64,000 nucleotides of DNA from Angustibacter luteus (lineage in GTDB: Bacteria > Actinomycetota > Actinomycetes > Actinomycetales > Angustibacteraceae), in the NCBI RefSeq assembly GCF_039541115.1, contig NZ_BAABFP010000005.1, positions 294,447 through 358,446 of the forward strand. The letters are read 5' to 3'. The notes below the pieces were generated by a model. It saw only the letters and a program-made list of their open reading frames with translations, was not told the DNA's origin and ran no database searches. Numbering within the stretch: position 1 is the stretch's first letter; each line of letters opens with the position of its first letter. The position numbers and the translations under genes were made by a program. Positions 16,571 to 25,253 of the stretch are shown here, in pieces.

Positions 16571-18742
16571 CTAACCGTGCGCCGGGGTGTGGACCGGCGC
16601 ATCCGCGCTGTCGGCGAGTATCCGTTCGGCCACGTTCGCGGGCACCGGATCGTGGCGCACGTAACCCCGAGTAAACACGCCGGTACCGTGCGCGACCGAC
16701 CGCAGCTCGATGGCGTACCGGGCCAGCGACGTCGCCGGGACGTCGGCGCGCACGGTGCTGCGCCCGTTCCCCAGCGGCTCGGTGCCGGTCACCCGCCCCC
16801 GCCGCGACGACAGGTCCGTCATCACGGCGCCCACGTACTCGTCGTCCACCGTGATCTCCACCTCGTCCACCGGCTCGAGCAGCCGCAGCCCCGAGGCTGC
16901 GGCGTCCTCCAGCGCCAACCCGCCGGCCTGCGCGAACGCCGCGTCGCTGGAGTCGACCGAGTGCGACTTCCCGCCGGTCAGGGTGACGCGGACGTCCGTC
17001 AGCGGGTAGCCGGCCATCAGGCCGCGCTCGGCCCGGGCCCGCACACCCTTCTCCACGCTCGAGATGTACTGCCGCGGCACGGATCCGCCGACGACCTTGT
17101 CGACGAACTCCAGCCCGCTGCCCGGGGGCAGCGGCTCGACGTCGATCTCGCACACCGCGAACTGCCCGTGCCCGCCGCTCTGCTTGACCAGCCGGCCCCG
17201 CCCGGTGCCGGCCGACTGGAACGTCTCGCGCAGCGATACCCGGTGCGCGATGGCCTCGACCTGGACGCCGTAGCGGTCCTTGAGCCGGTCCAGCACGAGC
17301 GCGACGTGCGCCTCACCCATCGCCCACAGCACCAGCTGCTGGGTCTTGGGGTCGTGCTCGATCCGGACGGTCGCGTCCTCCACGGTGAGCCGGCCGAGAG
17401 ACTCCGCCATCTTCTCCTCGTCCGACGGCGAGGCGGCCCGGATCGCCACGGGCAGCAAGGGTTCGGGCAGTACCCACGGCTCGATCAGCAACGGGTTGTC
17501 GATGTCGGACAACGTGTCGCTGGTCTCCGCCCGGGTCAGCCGAGCCACCGTGCAGATGTCGCCGGCGATGCAGCGGCCGGTCGGGCGCAGCGTCGCGCCG
17601 AGCGGGCTGGTGAGCACGCCCACCTTCTCGTCGACGTCGTGGTCCTCGTGGTTCTCCAGCGTCGCTCCCGCGAACCGTGCGCTGTGACCGGAGACGTGCA
17701 CCGCGGTGTCCGGGTGCAGGGTGCCGGAGAAGACCCGCACCAGGCTGACCCGCCCGACGTACGCGTCGGTCGTGGTCTTGATGACCTCGGCGACCAGCGG
17801 CCCGCCCGGGTCGCAGCTGATCGGGCTACGCGGGTCGCCGTCCGGGCTGGTGACGGCGGGCAGCGGATGCGCCAGCGGTGACGGGAAGCCCTGGGCGAGG
17901 ATCTCCAGCAGCTCGTGCACGCCCACGCCGTTCAGGCCGACCACCGGCAGCACCGGGAAGAAGGACCCCCGCGACACCGCCCGCTCCAGGTCGGGGACCA
18001 GGATCTCCAGCCCCACCTCCTCGCCGCCCAGGTAGCGGTCCATCAGGGCGTCGTCCTCGGACTCCTGGATGATCGCCTCGATGAGGTCCGAGCGCTTGCC
18101 CTCGACGAGCTCGCGGTGCTGCGGGTCGGCGTCGCGCACCTCGGGCGCCATCCGGCCGCTGTAGTCGTACAGCTGCAACGAGAGCAGGCCGATCAGCCCG
18201 GCCACGGGGTCGCTGTCCGACCCGGCCGCCCCCTCGTCGTGCAACGGCAGGTACAACGGCACCACGCCCTCGCCGAACACCCGCTGACACACCGCGACGG
18301 ACTCGTCGAAGTCGGCTCGCGGCTGGTCGAGCTTGGTCACCACGACGGCCCGCGGCATGCCGACCGAGGCGCACTCGTCCCACAGCAGGGCGGTGGCGCC
18401 GTCCAGGCCGTCCACCGCCGAGATCACGAACAGGGCGGCGTCCGCACCGCGCAGCCCTGCGCGCAGCTCACCGACGTAGTCCGGGTGGCCGGGGGTGTCG
18501 ATCAGGTTCAGCTTGATGCCGGCGTGCTCGGTGCTGGCGACCGCGACCGACACGGAACGGCGCTGCTTGCGGGCCTGCTCGTCGAAGTCCGTGACCGTCG
18601 TGCCGTCCTGCACCGTCCCCGGCCGGGAGACGGCACCGGTCGCGGCGAGCAACGCCTCGACCAGTGTCGTCTTGCCGCTGCCGGCATGACCGACGAGGAC
18701 GACGTTGCGCACCCGCTCCGGTGCGGTGGCCTCGTGCGCCAT
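16571..18742 (-). CDS. Elongation factor G-like GTPase (EF-G2/FusA2 type)
   Basis: A 723-residue translational GTPase paralogue. The GTPase motifs are GHAGSGKTT (G1), DTPGHPD (G3) and VVTKLD (G4; the usual NKxD has Thr in place of Asn, as in other EF-G-like paralogues). Domains II to V follow, including the domain IV stretch RGRLVKQSGGHGQFAVCEIDVEPL. It resembles M. tuberculosis FusA2 and the EF-G-like gene beside pgsA in Streptomyces, so it is not the main EF-G. The role is unknown; ribosome rescue or stress translation are possibilities. The ATG at 18742 follows GGGAGG by 5 nt. It leads the operon carrying the WPFG/HTTM pairs. Confidence 0.88.
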   Translation of the reverse strand: MAHEATAPERVRNVVLVGHAGSGKTTLVEALLAATGAVSRPGTVQDGTTVTDFDEQARKQRRSVSVAVASTEHAGIKLNLIDTPGHPDYVGELRAGLRGADAALFVISAVDGLDGATALLWDECASVGMPRAVVVTKLDQPRADFDESVAVCQRVFGEGVVPLYLPLHDEGAAGSDSDPVAGLIGLLSLQLYDYSGRMAPEVRDADPQHRELVEGKRSDLIEAIIQESEDDALMDRYLGGEEVGLEILVPDLERAVSRGSFFPVLPVVGLNGVGVHELLEILAQGFPSPLAHPLPAVTSPDGDPRSPISCDPGGPLVAEVIKTTTDAYVGRVSLVRVFSGTLHPDTAVHVSGHSARFAGATLENHEDHDVDEKVGVLTSPLGATLRPTGRCIAGDICTVARLTRAETSDTLSDIDNPLLIEPWVLPEPLLPVAIRAASPSDEEKMAESLGRLTVEDATVRIEHDPKTQQLVLWAMGEAHVALVLDRLKDRYGVQVEAIAHRVSLRETFQSAGTGRGRLVKQSGGHGQFAVCEIDVEPLPPGSGLEFVDKVVGGSVPRQYISSVEKGVRARAERGLMAGYPLTDVRVTLTGGKSHSVDSSDAAFAQAGGLALEDAAASGLRLLEPVDEVEITVDDEYVGAVMTDLSSRRGRVTGTEPLGNGRSTVRADVPATSLARYAIELRSVAHGTGVFTRGYVRHDPVPANVAERILADSADAPVHTPAHG

Positions 18743-18854
18743 GCATCCTCCCAAGCCTGGTCCGGCCGCCGAATGGTCCCGATCACGGCTCGTCCCACCC
18801 TGGCCCGAGCGACCCGCGGACACAAGCGCTCGACGCCGGTCGCTCAGGCCTGGA

Positions 18855-18860
18855 TACGAT
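18855..18860 (+). promoter_or_regulatory. -10 box of a leaderless start
   Basis: TACGAT lies 6 nt before GTG 18867. No ribosome-binding site separates it from the start codon, suggesting a leaderless first cistron for the PIM operon. Confidence 0.5.
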
Positions 18861-18866
18861 CGGCCG

Positions 18867-19493
18867 GTGCTGAACCGCTTCGCGCGAGCCCTGTTCACCC
18901 GGCTGCTGACCCCCGTGGCCGGGTTCCTGCTGCGCCTGGGCATCAGTCCGGACGTCGTCACGCTGGTCGGCACCCTCGGCGTCAGCGCCGGGGCGCTGGC
19001 CCTGTACCCGACCGGTCACCTGCTCGCCGGGACGCTGGTGATCACCGCGTTCGTCTTCAGCGACACCGTGGACGGGATCATGGCGCGCGCCTCGGGACGG
19101 TCCAGCTCGTGGGGCGCCTACCTGGACTCCACGCTCGACCGGGTCGGGGACGCCGCCATCTTCGGGGGCCTCGTGCTGTGGTTCACCGGCGACGGCGACG
19201 ACCGGCTCACCGGGGTGCTCGCGCTGGCCTGCCTGGCCTTGGGCGCGGTCGTGTCGTACTCCAAGGCGCGGGCCGAGGGGCTCGGGATGACCGCCAACGT
19301 CGGCATCGCCGAGCGGGCGGACCGGCTGGTCGCCGTTCTGGTCACCACCGGCCTCGTCGGCCTCGGCCTGCCCGTCGTGGTGCTGACCGTCGTGCTGGGC
19401 GTGCTCGCCCTGGCCAGCCTGATCACGGTGGTGCAGCGCATGCTCGAGGTCCGCCGGCAGGCGCTGCGGTCCGCTCCGCCGGCCAGCCCGTGA
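18867..19493 (+). CDS. pgsA: CDP-alcohol phosphatidyltransferase, probable phosphatidylinositol phosphate synthase
   Basis: A 208-residue membrane enzyme with the full CDP-alcohol phosphotransferase signature DGIMARASGRSSSWGAYLDSTLDR (DGxxARx8GxxxDxxxD), two metal-binding Asp pairs and about six membrane segments. In actinobacteria the copy at this locus (Rv2612c, PgsA1) joins CDP-diacylglycerol and inositol-1-phosphate to make phosphatidylinositol phosphate. The next two genes use that lipid, which supports PI rather than PG synthesis. GTG 18867 is probably leaderless. The stop overlaps the acyltransferase start. Confidence 0.9.
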   Translation: MLNRFARALFTRLLTPVAGFLLRLGISPDVVTLVGTLGVSAGALALYPTGHLLAGTLVITAFVFSDTVDGIMARASGRSSSWGAYLDSTLDRVGDAAIFGGLVLWFTGDGDDRLTGVLALACLALGAVVSYSKARAEGLGMTANVGIAERADRLVAVLVTTGLVGLGLPVVVLTVVLGVLALASLITVVQRMLEVRRQALRSAPPASP

Positions 19494-20461
19494 CCCCTGC
19501 GCCCGGCCCCGTCGGCCCCAGCCGCCTCGAGCGCGCGCGGGAGCGGCTCGGCTACCTGGCGTACTCCGCCGGGTGGCGCATCGTGCGGCTGCTGCCCGAG
19601 GCCGTGGCGTACCGGACCTTCGACGGCATCGCCGACCTCGCCTGGCGGCGGCGGGGCAGCGGCGTCCAGCGCCTCGAGGCGAACCTGGCCCGGGCCCGGC
19701 CCGACCTGGATGCCGACGACCTGCACGAGCTCGCCCGCAGTGGCCTGCGCTCGTACCTGCGCTACTGGTGCGACAGCTTCCGGCTGCCGGACTGGGACGA
19801 GCAGCGCATCGTCTCCACCGTCCGCACCGAGGGCGACGAGCCCGTCCGGGCGGCGCTCGCGTCCGGGCAGGGCGTCGTCATGTTCCTGGGGCACCTGGGC
19901 AACTGGGACCACGCCGGCGCCTGGGCGACCCTGCAGCTGCAGCCCGTCACCACGGTTGCCGAGCGGCTCAAGCCCGAGCAGCTGTTCGACCGGTTCGTGA
20001 CCTTCCGCGAGCGGCTCGGCATGACGATCATCCCGCTGACCGGCGGCTCGGACGTCTTCCGCTCCCTGCTCCGGGTGCTGCGGGGCGGCGGTTTCGTGCC
20101 GCTGCTCGCCGACCGCGACCTGACCGACGGCGGGGTCGAGGTGGACTTCCTCGGTGAGCCCGCACGGATGGCGGTCGGGCCAGCCGCACTGGCCCTGGCG
20201 ACCGGCGCCGCGTTGTTCGCCGTGACGATCCGGTACGAGCCCACGTCCCGGGGCCGGCACGGGATCGTCATCACGTGGCACCCGCAGATCGCCACGGACG
20301 ACGTCGGTACGGGGCGCGCGGCGGTCACCGCCCTGACCCAGCGCTGCGCGGACCACCTCGCCGCCGCGATCCGGTCCCACCCGCAGGACTGGCACATGCT
20401 GCAGCGGGTGTTCACCGCCGACCTCGACCCGGCCCGCGTCACCAGCACGAGGCCGGCATGA
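19490..20461 (+). CDS. Phosphatidylinositol mannoside acyltransferase (LpxL/HtrB-like)
   Basis: A 323-residue lysophospholipid-acyltransferase-fold protein with the catalytic HxxxxD box in FLGHLGNWDHAGAW and a later GGGFVPLLADRDLTDGGVEVDFLG (the substrate-binding block of the LpxL/HtrB family). By position it matches PatA (Rv2611c), which acylates the mannose of PIM1/PIM2 on the cytosolic face of the membrane. The GTG start overlaps pgsA and the ATGA stop overlaps pimA. Confidence 0.9.
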   Translation: MTPAPGPVGPSRLERARERLGYLAYSAGWRIVRLLPEAVAYRTFDGIADLAWRRRGSGVQRLEANLARARPDLDADDLHELARSGLRSYLRYWCDSFRLPDWDEQRIVSTVRTEGDEPVRAALASGQGVVMFLGHLGNWDHAGAWATLQLQPVTTVAERLKPEQLFDRFVTFRERLGMTIIPLTGGSDVFRSLLRVLRGGGFVPLLADRDLTDGGVEVDFLGEPARMAVGPAALALATGAALFAVTIRYEPTSRGRHGIVITWHPQIATDDVGTGRAAVTALTQRCADHLAAAIRSHPQDWHMLQRVFTADLDPARVTSTRPA

Positions 20462-21603
20462 GGATCGGCATCGTCTGCCCCTACTCGTTCGACGTCCCCG
20501 GCGGGGTGCAGTTCCACGTCCGGGACCTGGCGGAGCACCTGATCGGGCAGGGGCACGTGGTCAGCGTGCTCGCCCCGGCGGACGACGATACCCCGGTCCC
20601 GTCGTACGTGAGCCCGTCGGGCCGTGCGGTTCCGGTGCCCTACAACGGATCCGTGGCAAGGGTGAACTTCGGCCCGGTGAGCGCCCGCCGGGTGCGCCGG
20701 TGGCTGGAGGCCGGGCAGTTCGACGTCCTGCACATCCACGAGCCGGTGACGCCGAGCCTGTCGCTGCTCGCGCTGTGGGCGTACGACGGCCCGATCGTGG
20801 CGACCTTCCACACCTCGAACCTGCGCTCGCGCGCCATGCAGGCGGCCTACCCGCTGATGCGGCCCAGCCTGGAGAAGATCAGCGCCCGCATCGCGGTCAG
20901 CGAGGACGCCCGGCACACCGTCACCACCCACATCGGGGGCGACGCGGTGGTCATCCCGAACGGCGTGTTCGTCGACCGGTTCGCGGATGCCCCGGTGCGG
21001 CCGGAGTGGCAGGGCACGGCGGACGCCCCGACCGTCGCCTTCGTCGGCCGGCTCGACGAACCGCGCAAGGGACTGCCGGTGCTGTTCGAGGCTATGCCGA
21101 GCGTGCTCGCCGACCGGCCCGGCCTGCGCCTGCTGGTCGCCGGCCGCGGCGACGCCGAGGAGGCCGCGGAGCTGCTCGCGCCGAACCTGCGCCCCGCGGT
21201 CGAGTTCCTGGGCATGGTCGACGACCAGGCCAAGGCGTCCCTGCTGCGCTCGGTCGACCTCTACGTCGCGCCGCACACCGGCGGTGAGAGCTTCGGCATC
21301 GTGCTGGTCGAGGCGATGAGCGCCGGAGCGCCGGTGCTGGCCAGCGAGCTGGACGCCTTCCGTCGGGTGCTGGACGACGGCGCCCTCGGCGCGCTCTTCG
21401 GCACCGGTGACCCGGTCGACCTCGCCTCGTCCCTGAGTGCCCTGCTGGCCGACGAGCCGCGGCGTGCCCAGCTGAGCGCGGCAGCGTCCGTCGCCGTCCG
21501 GCGCTACGACTGGTCCGTCGTCGCGCGCGACGTCCTGGCCGTGTACGAGACGGTCCTCGGCGGCGGCCACGTCGAGGCCGACCTGCTCGGAGGGACCCCA
21601 TGA
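20458..21603 (+). CDS. pimA: Phosphatidylinositol alpha-mannosyltransferase
   Basis: A 381-residue GT4/GT-B glycosyltransferase. The N-terminal MRIGIVCPYSFDVPGGVQFHVRDLAEHL has the Gly loop for GDP-mannose. HIHEPVTPSLSLLAL and FHTSNLRSR carry the His residues of PimA, and the GT4 E-x7-E motif is GGESFGIVLVEAMSAGAPVLAS. It transfers the first mannose to phosphatidylinositol. The order pgsA-patA-pimA is the known mannolipid operon. Confidence 0.93.
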   Translation: MRIGIVCPYSFDVPGGVQFHVRDLAEHLIGQGHVVSVLAPADDDTPVPSYVSPSGRAVPVPYNGSVARVNFGPVSARRVRRWLEAGQFDVLHIHEPVTPSLSLLALWAYDGPIVATFHTSNLRSRAMQAAYPLMRPSLEKISARIAVSEDARHTVTTHIGGDAVVIPNGVFVDRFADAPVRPEWQGTADAPTVAFVGRLDEPRKGLPVLFEAMPSVLADRPGLRLLVAGRGDAEEAAELLAPNLRPAVEFLGMVDDQAKASLLRSVDLYVAPHTGGESFGIVLVEAMSAGAPVLASELDAFRRVLDDGALGALFGTGDPVDLASSLSALLADEPRRAQLSAAASVAVRRYDWSVVARDVLAVYETVLGGGHVEADLLGGTP

Positions 21604-22187
21604 ACCTGCCCACGGTGCTCGCCATCCTGCTGGTGCTGGCGCTGCTGGCCTGGTACCTGTCCTTCCAGGCCAGCCGGCTCGACCGCCTGCACCACCGGGT
21701 CGAGGGGGCGAAGAACGCCCTGGACGCGCAGCTGGTCCGGCGGGCCGAGGCCGCGATCGAGCTGGCCACCTCGGGCGCGCTGGACCCGGCGTCCGGGCTG
21801 CTGGTCACCGATGCGGCGTCCCGGGCGCTCGAGGCCGGTGAGCTGGACGCCCTCGTGCACCACGACAAGGACGCCGGACCGGTCCTGCTCGTGCTCGGTG
21901 AGCGGGAGTCGGCGGAGTCCGACCTGTCCCGGGCGCTGCGCGCCACCCTGCCGGGCACGCTGCCGGCCACGCTCAGCGCCGACCCGAGGGTGGGGCCGCT
22001 GGTCGACCGGCTCGGCGCCGCGTGCCACCGGGTCCGGCTCGCCCGCCGGTTCCTGAACGGCGCCGTCACCGACGCCACCCGGGTGCGCGGCAAGTGGGTC
22101 GTGCGCTGGGCCCGGCTCGCCGGACGGGCCGACCTGCCCGGAACCTTCGAGATGGACGACGACCCGCCCGAGGCGCTCGCCCACTGA
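21600..22187 (+). CDS. Membrane-anchored protein of the PIM operon
   Basis: A 195-residue protein with an N-terminal membrane segment (about 4-22), then a helical cytosolic part (RLDRLHHRVEGAKNALDAQLVRRAEAAIELA) that loosely recalls LemA-type helices. The C-terminal half is rich in Ala, Leu and Arg. A protein of this size and layout follows pimA in other actinomycetes. The function is unknown. ATG overlaps the pimA stop. The last codons and the stop belong to a 14-bp tandem repeat that continues downstream. Confidence 0.8.
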   Translation: MNLPTVLAILLVLALLAWYLSFQASRLDRLHHRVEGAKNALDAQLVRRAEAAIELATSGALDPASGLLVTDAASRALEAGELDALVHHDKDAGPVLLVLGERESAESDLSRALRATLPGTLPATLSADPRVGPLVDRLGAACHRVRLARRFLNGAVTDATRVRGKWVVRWARLAGRADLPGTFEMDDDPPEALAH

Positions 22188-22230
22188 ACGTCGCCCACTG
22201 AGCGTCGCCCACTGAGCGTCGTCCACTGAG
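22175..22230 (+). repeat. Four tandem 14-bp units spanning a stop codon
   Basis: The unit CGTCGCCCACTGAG occurs at 22189-22202 and 22203-22216, with one change at 22217-22230 and three changes in the first copy at 22175-22188. The first copy includes the TGA of the preceding gene. Replication slippage at the gene end is the simplest explanation. Confidence 0.85.
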
Positions 22231-22347
22231 CTGCTGACGAGGTGGCAGGGCCCGCGCGTCTCGGGCTACAGGATGGGTACGGACGGCGGCGCGCTGGCCC
22301 GTACGATGGGGGGACCTGAGTCCTTTCGAGCTTGTGAGGTCAACACC

Positions 22348-23250
22348 GTGTCCAGCGAGACCACTGCGCCCGTCACCGGCACCGCCCGCGTCAAGCGCGG
22401 CATGGCCGAGATGCTCAAGGGCGGCGTCATCATGGACGTCGTCAACGCCGAGCAGGCGAAGATCGCCGAGGACGCCGGCGCGGTCGCCGTCATGGCGCTC
22501 GAGCGCGTCCCGGCCGACATCCGCGCCCAGGGCGGCGTGTCCCGGATGAGCGACCCGGACATGATCGACGGCATCATCGAGGCCGTCTCGATCCCGGTCA
22601 TGGCCAAGGCCCGGATCGGCCACTTCGTCGAGGCCCAGGTGCTGCAGTCGCTGGGCGTCGACTACGTGGACGAGTCCGAGGTGCTCACCCCCGCCGACTA
22701 CGCCAACCACATCGACAAGTGGCAGTTCACCGTGCCGTTCGTGTGCGGTGCCACCAACCTGGGCGAGGCGCTGCGCCGGATCACCGAGGGCGCGGCGATG
22801 ATCCGGTCCAAGGGCGAGGCCGGCACGGGTGACGTGTCCAACGCGACCACGCACATGCGCAAGATCGGCGGCGAGATCCGTCGGCTGAGCACGCTGGCCG
22901 AGGACGAGCTGTACGTCGCCGCCAAGGAGCTCCAGGCGCCGCTCGAGCTGGTCCGCGAGGTCGCCGAGAAGGGCAAGCTGCCCGTCGTGCTGTTCACCGC
23001 CGGCGGCATCGCCACCCCGGCCGACGCGGCCATGATGATGCAGCTCGGCGCCGAGGGCGTGTTCGTCGGCTCCGGCATCTTCAAGTCCGGCAACCCCGCC
23101 CAGCGCGCCGAGGCGATCGTGAAGGCCACCACCTTCTTCGACGACCCCGACGTGCTCGCGAAGGTCTCCCGCGGCCTCGGCGAGGCGATGGTGGGTATCA
23201 ACGTCGACGAGATCCCCGAGCCGCACCGGCTCGCCGAGCGCGGCTGGTAG
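22348..23250 (+). CDS. pdxS: Pyridoxal 5'-phosphate synthase subunit PdxS
   Basis: A 300-residue TIM-barrel synthase that makes PLP from ribose 5-phosphate, glyceraldehyde 3-phosphate and ammonia from PdxT. Conserved stretches: [48 protein letters not shown] (first catalytic Lys), [51 protein letters not shown] 22348 has GAGGT 7 nt upstream; a start at 22273 would add non-conserved residues. TACGAT at 22302-22307 may be the -10 box. Confidence 0.97.
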   Translation: MSSETTAPVTGTARVKRGMAEMLKGGVIMDVVNAEQAKIAEDAGAVAVMALERVPADIRAQGGVSRMSDPDMIDGIIEAVSIPVMAKARIGHFVEAQVLQSLGVDYVDESEVLTPADYANHIDKWQFTVPFVCGATNLGEALRRITEGAAMIRSKGEAGTGDVSNATTHMRKIGGEIRRLSTLAEDELYVAAKELQAPLELVREVAEKGKLPVVLFTAGGIATPADAAMMMQLGAEGVFVGSGIFKSGNPAQRAEAIVKATTFFDDPDVLAKVSRGLGEAMVGINVDEIPEPHRLAERGW

Positions 23251-23266
23251 TAGGGGTCCGCGCACC

Positions 23267-23329
23267 CGACGAAGCCCCGGCCGCCGACTCTCGCAAGCTC
23301 GTTTGACGTCGGCGGCCGGGGCTTCGTCG
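23267..23329. terminator. Strong bidirectional hairpin terminator between pdxS and kynU
   Basis: Arms 23267-23288 and 23308-23329 pair over 22 bp without mismatch; the core is GAAGCCCCGGCCGCCGAC. The 19-nt loop with one flanking base (23288-23307) is the reverse complement of the loop of the hairpin at 13861-13933. Position between convergent genes fits a shared terminator. No U run follows on either strand. Confidence 0.75.
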
Positions 23330-23369
23330 TGTGCGCTCGGTTCTCAGGCGGGCCGGGTGGGGCGGGTGG

Positions 23370-24629
23370 TCAGGTGACCGTGGAGCGGGTGGTGAAGCGC
23401 GCCTCGAGGTGCTCGTCGTTGGCCAGGACCTCGGCGAGGTGCTGCGCCGCCGCCAGCGCGTCCGCGTGCGAGAGGTACAGCGGCGCGAAGCCGAGCCGGA
23501 TGATGTCGGGCTCGCGGAAGTCGCCGATCACTCCGCGGGCGATCAGGGCCTGCACCACGGCGTACGCCTGGGGGTGCCGCAGCGCGACCTGCGAGCCGCG
23601 TCGGACGTCGTCCAGCGGGGTCGCGAGCACCGCGTCCGGCACGAGGTCGCGCAGGCACTCGACGAAGAACCCGGTGAGCGACAACGACTTCGCGCGCACC
23701 TGGGTCATGTCCAGCCCGTCGTAGGCGCGCAGCGCCTCCTCCAGCGCCAGCATCGACAGCAGCGGGGGAGTGCCGACCCGCGCGCGGGCGATCCCCTCCG
23801 CCGGCGCGAAGCTCCCTTCCATCGCGAACGGCCGCGCGTGCCCGTGCCACCCCGTCAGCGGCTGGTCGAAGTCGCCCTGGTGCCGGGTGGCGACGTACAC
23901 GAAGGCGGGTGCACCCGGTCCACCGTTGAGGTACTTGTAGCCGCAGCCGACGGCGAGGTCGACGCTGTGCTCGTCCAGGCCCACCGGCACGACACCGGCC
24001 GAGTGGCACAGGTCCCACAGGGAGAGCGCTCCGGCGGCCTGGGTGGCGGCGGTGATGCCCGGCAGGTCCCACAGCTCGCCGGTGCGGTAGTCGACGTGCG
24101 ACAGCGAGACCAGCGCGACCTCGTCGCCGCGCTCGCGCAGGACGTCGGGCACGCCGTCCGGGCGCGAGTGCACGATCTCCAGCCCGGCCAGCGCCGCCGC
24201 TCCCTCCAGCACGTACTGGTCGGTGGGGAACACGCCCGGGTCGCTCACCACCACGCGCCGACCCGGGCGCATCCGGGACGCCGCCACGTAGCACTTGAAG
24301 AGGTTCACCGACGTCGTGTCGCCCACGCTGATCTGGCCGGCGGCGGACCCGACCAGGGCGCCGACGGCGTCCCCGATGCGAGTGGGGGCGCCCCACCAGT
24401 CGTGGGTGTTCCAGGACGCGATCAGGTCGGTGCCCCACTGCTGCCGGACGACGTCCGCGACCGCGGCCGGGACGCTGGCCGGCAGGGCGCCGAGGGAGTT
24501 CCCGTCGAGGTAGATGACGCCCTCGGGCAGCGCGAACCGCTCTCGGGCGTGGGCGACCGGGTCGGCCGCGTCGAGGGCGGTGGCACGAGCGGTCAGCCCG
24601 GCGAGGTCGGCAGCGGCGTCGGTGCTCAT
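23370..24629 (-). CDS. kynU: Kynureninase
   Basis: A 419-residue PLP enzyme that cleaves kynurenine to anthranilate and alanine. Seen are YLDGNSLGALP near the N terminus, WGTDLIASWNTHDWWGAP, the active Asp in LWDLCHSAGVVP, and the PLP Lys in GCGYKYLNGGPGAPAF, all typical of KynU. No kynA or kynB is in the window, so the pathway context is elsewhere. It follows a GNAT gene by 22 nt on the same strand and ends at the strong hairpin shared with pdxS. Confidence 0.95.
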   Translation of the reverse strand: MSTDAAADLAGLTARATALDAADPVAHARERFALPEGVIYLDGNSLGALPASVPAAVADVVRQQWGTDLIASWNTHDWWGAPTRIGDAVGALVGSAAGQISVGDTTSVNLFKCYVAASRMRPGRRVVVSDPGVFPTDQYVLEGAAALAGLEIVHSRPDGVPDVLRERGDEVALVSLSHVDYRTGELWDLPGITAATQAAGALSLWDLCHSAGVVPVGLDEHSVDLAVGCGYKYLNGGPGAPAFVYVATRHQGDFDQPLTGWHGHARPFAMEGSFAPAEGIARARVGTPPLLSMLALEEALRAYDGLDMTQVRAKSLSLTGFFVECLRDLVPDAVLATPLDDVRRGSQVALRHPQAYAVVQALIARGVIGDFREPDIIRLGFAPLYLSHADALAAAQHLAEVLANDEHLEARFTTRSTVT

Positions 24630-24651
24630 GGACGAACGGTAGCGGCCGGGC

Positions 24652-25215
24652 TCAGCGGGCCTGCCGTCGCCAGGTCCCGGCGTCGATGGCGTAGAGGACG
24701 TGCCGCTGGCCCTCCCAGCCCGGCGTCCGCGGGTGGTCGAAGTCGCGCTCCGGGCGATGCGTGAGGCCGAGCTTGGTCATCACCCGGCGGGAGCTCGCGT
24801 TGCGGGTCGTGGTGAACGAGACCACCTCGTCCAGGCCCAGCCCGTCGAACGCGACCTCCAGCGCGGCGCGGGCCGCCTCGGGCGCGAAACCCTGACCCCA
24901 GTGCGGGTGGGCGAGCCGCCAGCCGACCTCGACGCACGGCGACGGCAGCAGGTCGGGCGTCGGGTTGAGCCCGGTGAACCCGATGAAGTCGCCGGTGTCC
25001 AGCCGCTCCACCGCCCACAGTCCCCAGCCGTGCGCGACCAGCTGCGCCTCGAGCCGGTCCAGCATGGCGTCGCTCGCCGCCAGGTCCAACGCGTTCGGGA
25101 AGTGGCGCATGACCTCGGGGTCGGCGTTGAGCGCGGCGTACGGCTCGCGGTCGGCGTCCCTCCAGTGCCGCAGGAGCAGCCGGTCCGTGCGGATCTCGTC
25201 GAATCGCGGGCCCAT
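24652..25215 (-). CDS. RimJ/RimL-type GNAT acetyltransferase
   Basis: A 187-residue protein with the RimJ/RimL opening [33 protein letters not shown], the acetyl-CoA loop region [21 protein letters not shown], and [13 protein letters not shown] near the end. The group acetylates protein N termini or small molecules; this member's substrate is unknown. It is upstream of kynU in the same direction and divergent from pdxT across only 38 bp. Confidence 0.85.
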   Translation of the reverse strand: MGPRFDEIRTDRLLLRHWRDADREPYAALNADPEVMRHFPNALDLAASDAMLDRLEAQLVAHGWGLWAVERLDTGDFIGFTGLNPTPDLLPSPCVEVGWRLAHPHWGQGFAPEAARAALEVAFDGLGLDEVVSFTTTRNASSRRVMTKLGLTHRPERDFDHPRTPGWEGQRHVLYAIDAGTWRRQAR

Positions 25216-25239
25216 GCAGGCACCGTACGGCGGCGCCCC

Positions 25240-25245
25240 TAGGCT
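25240..25245 (+). promoter_or_regulatory. -10 box ahead of pdxT
   Basis: TAGGCT lies 8 nt before GTG 25254 in the 38-bp divergent spacer. It suggests a very short or absent leader and argues for GTG 25254 over the in-frame TTG at 25245, which begins inside the box. Confidence 0.45.
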
Positions 25246-25253
25246 TGACGACC

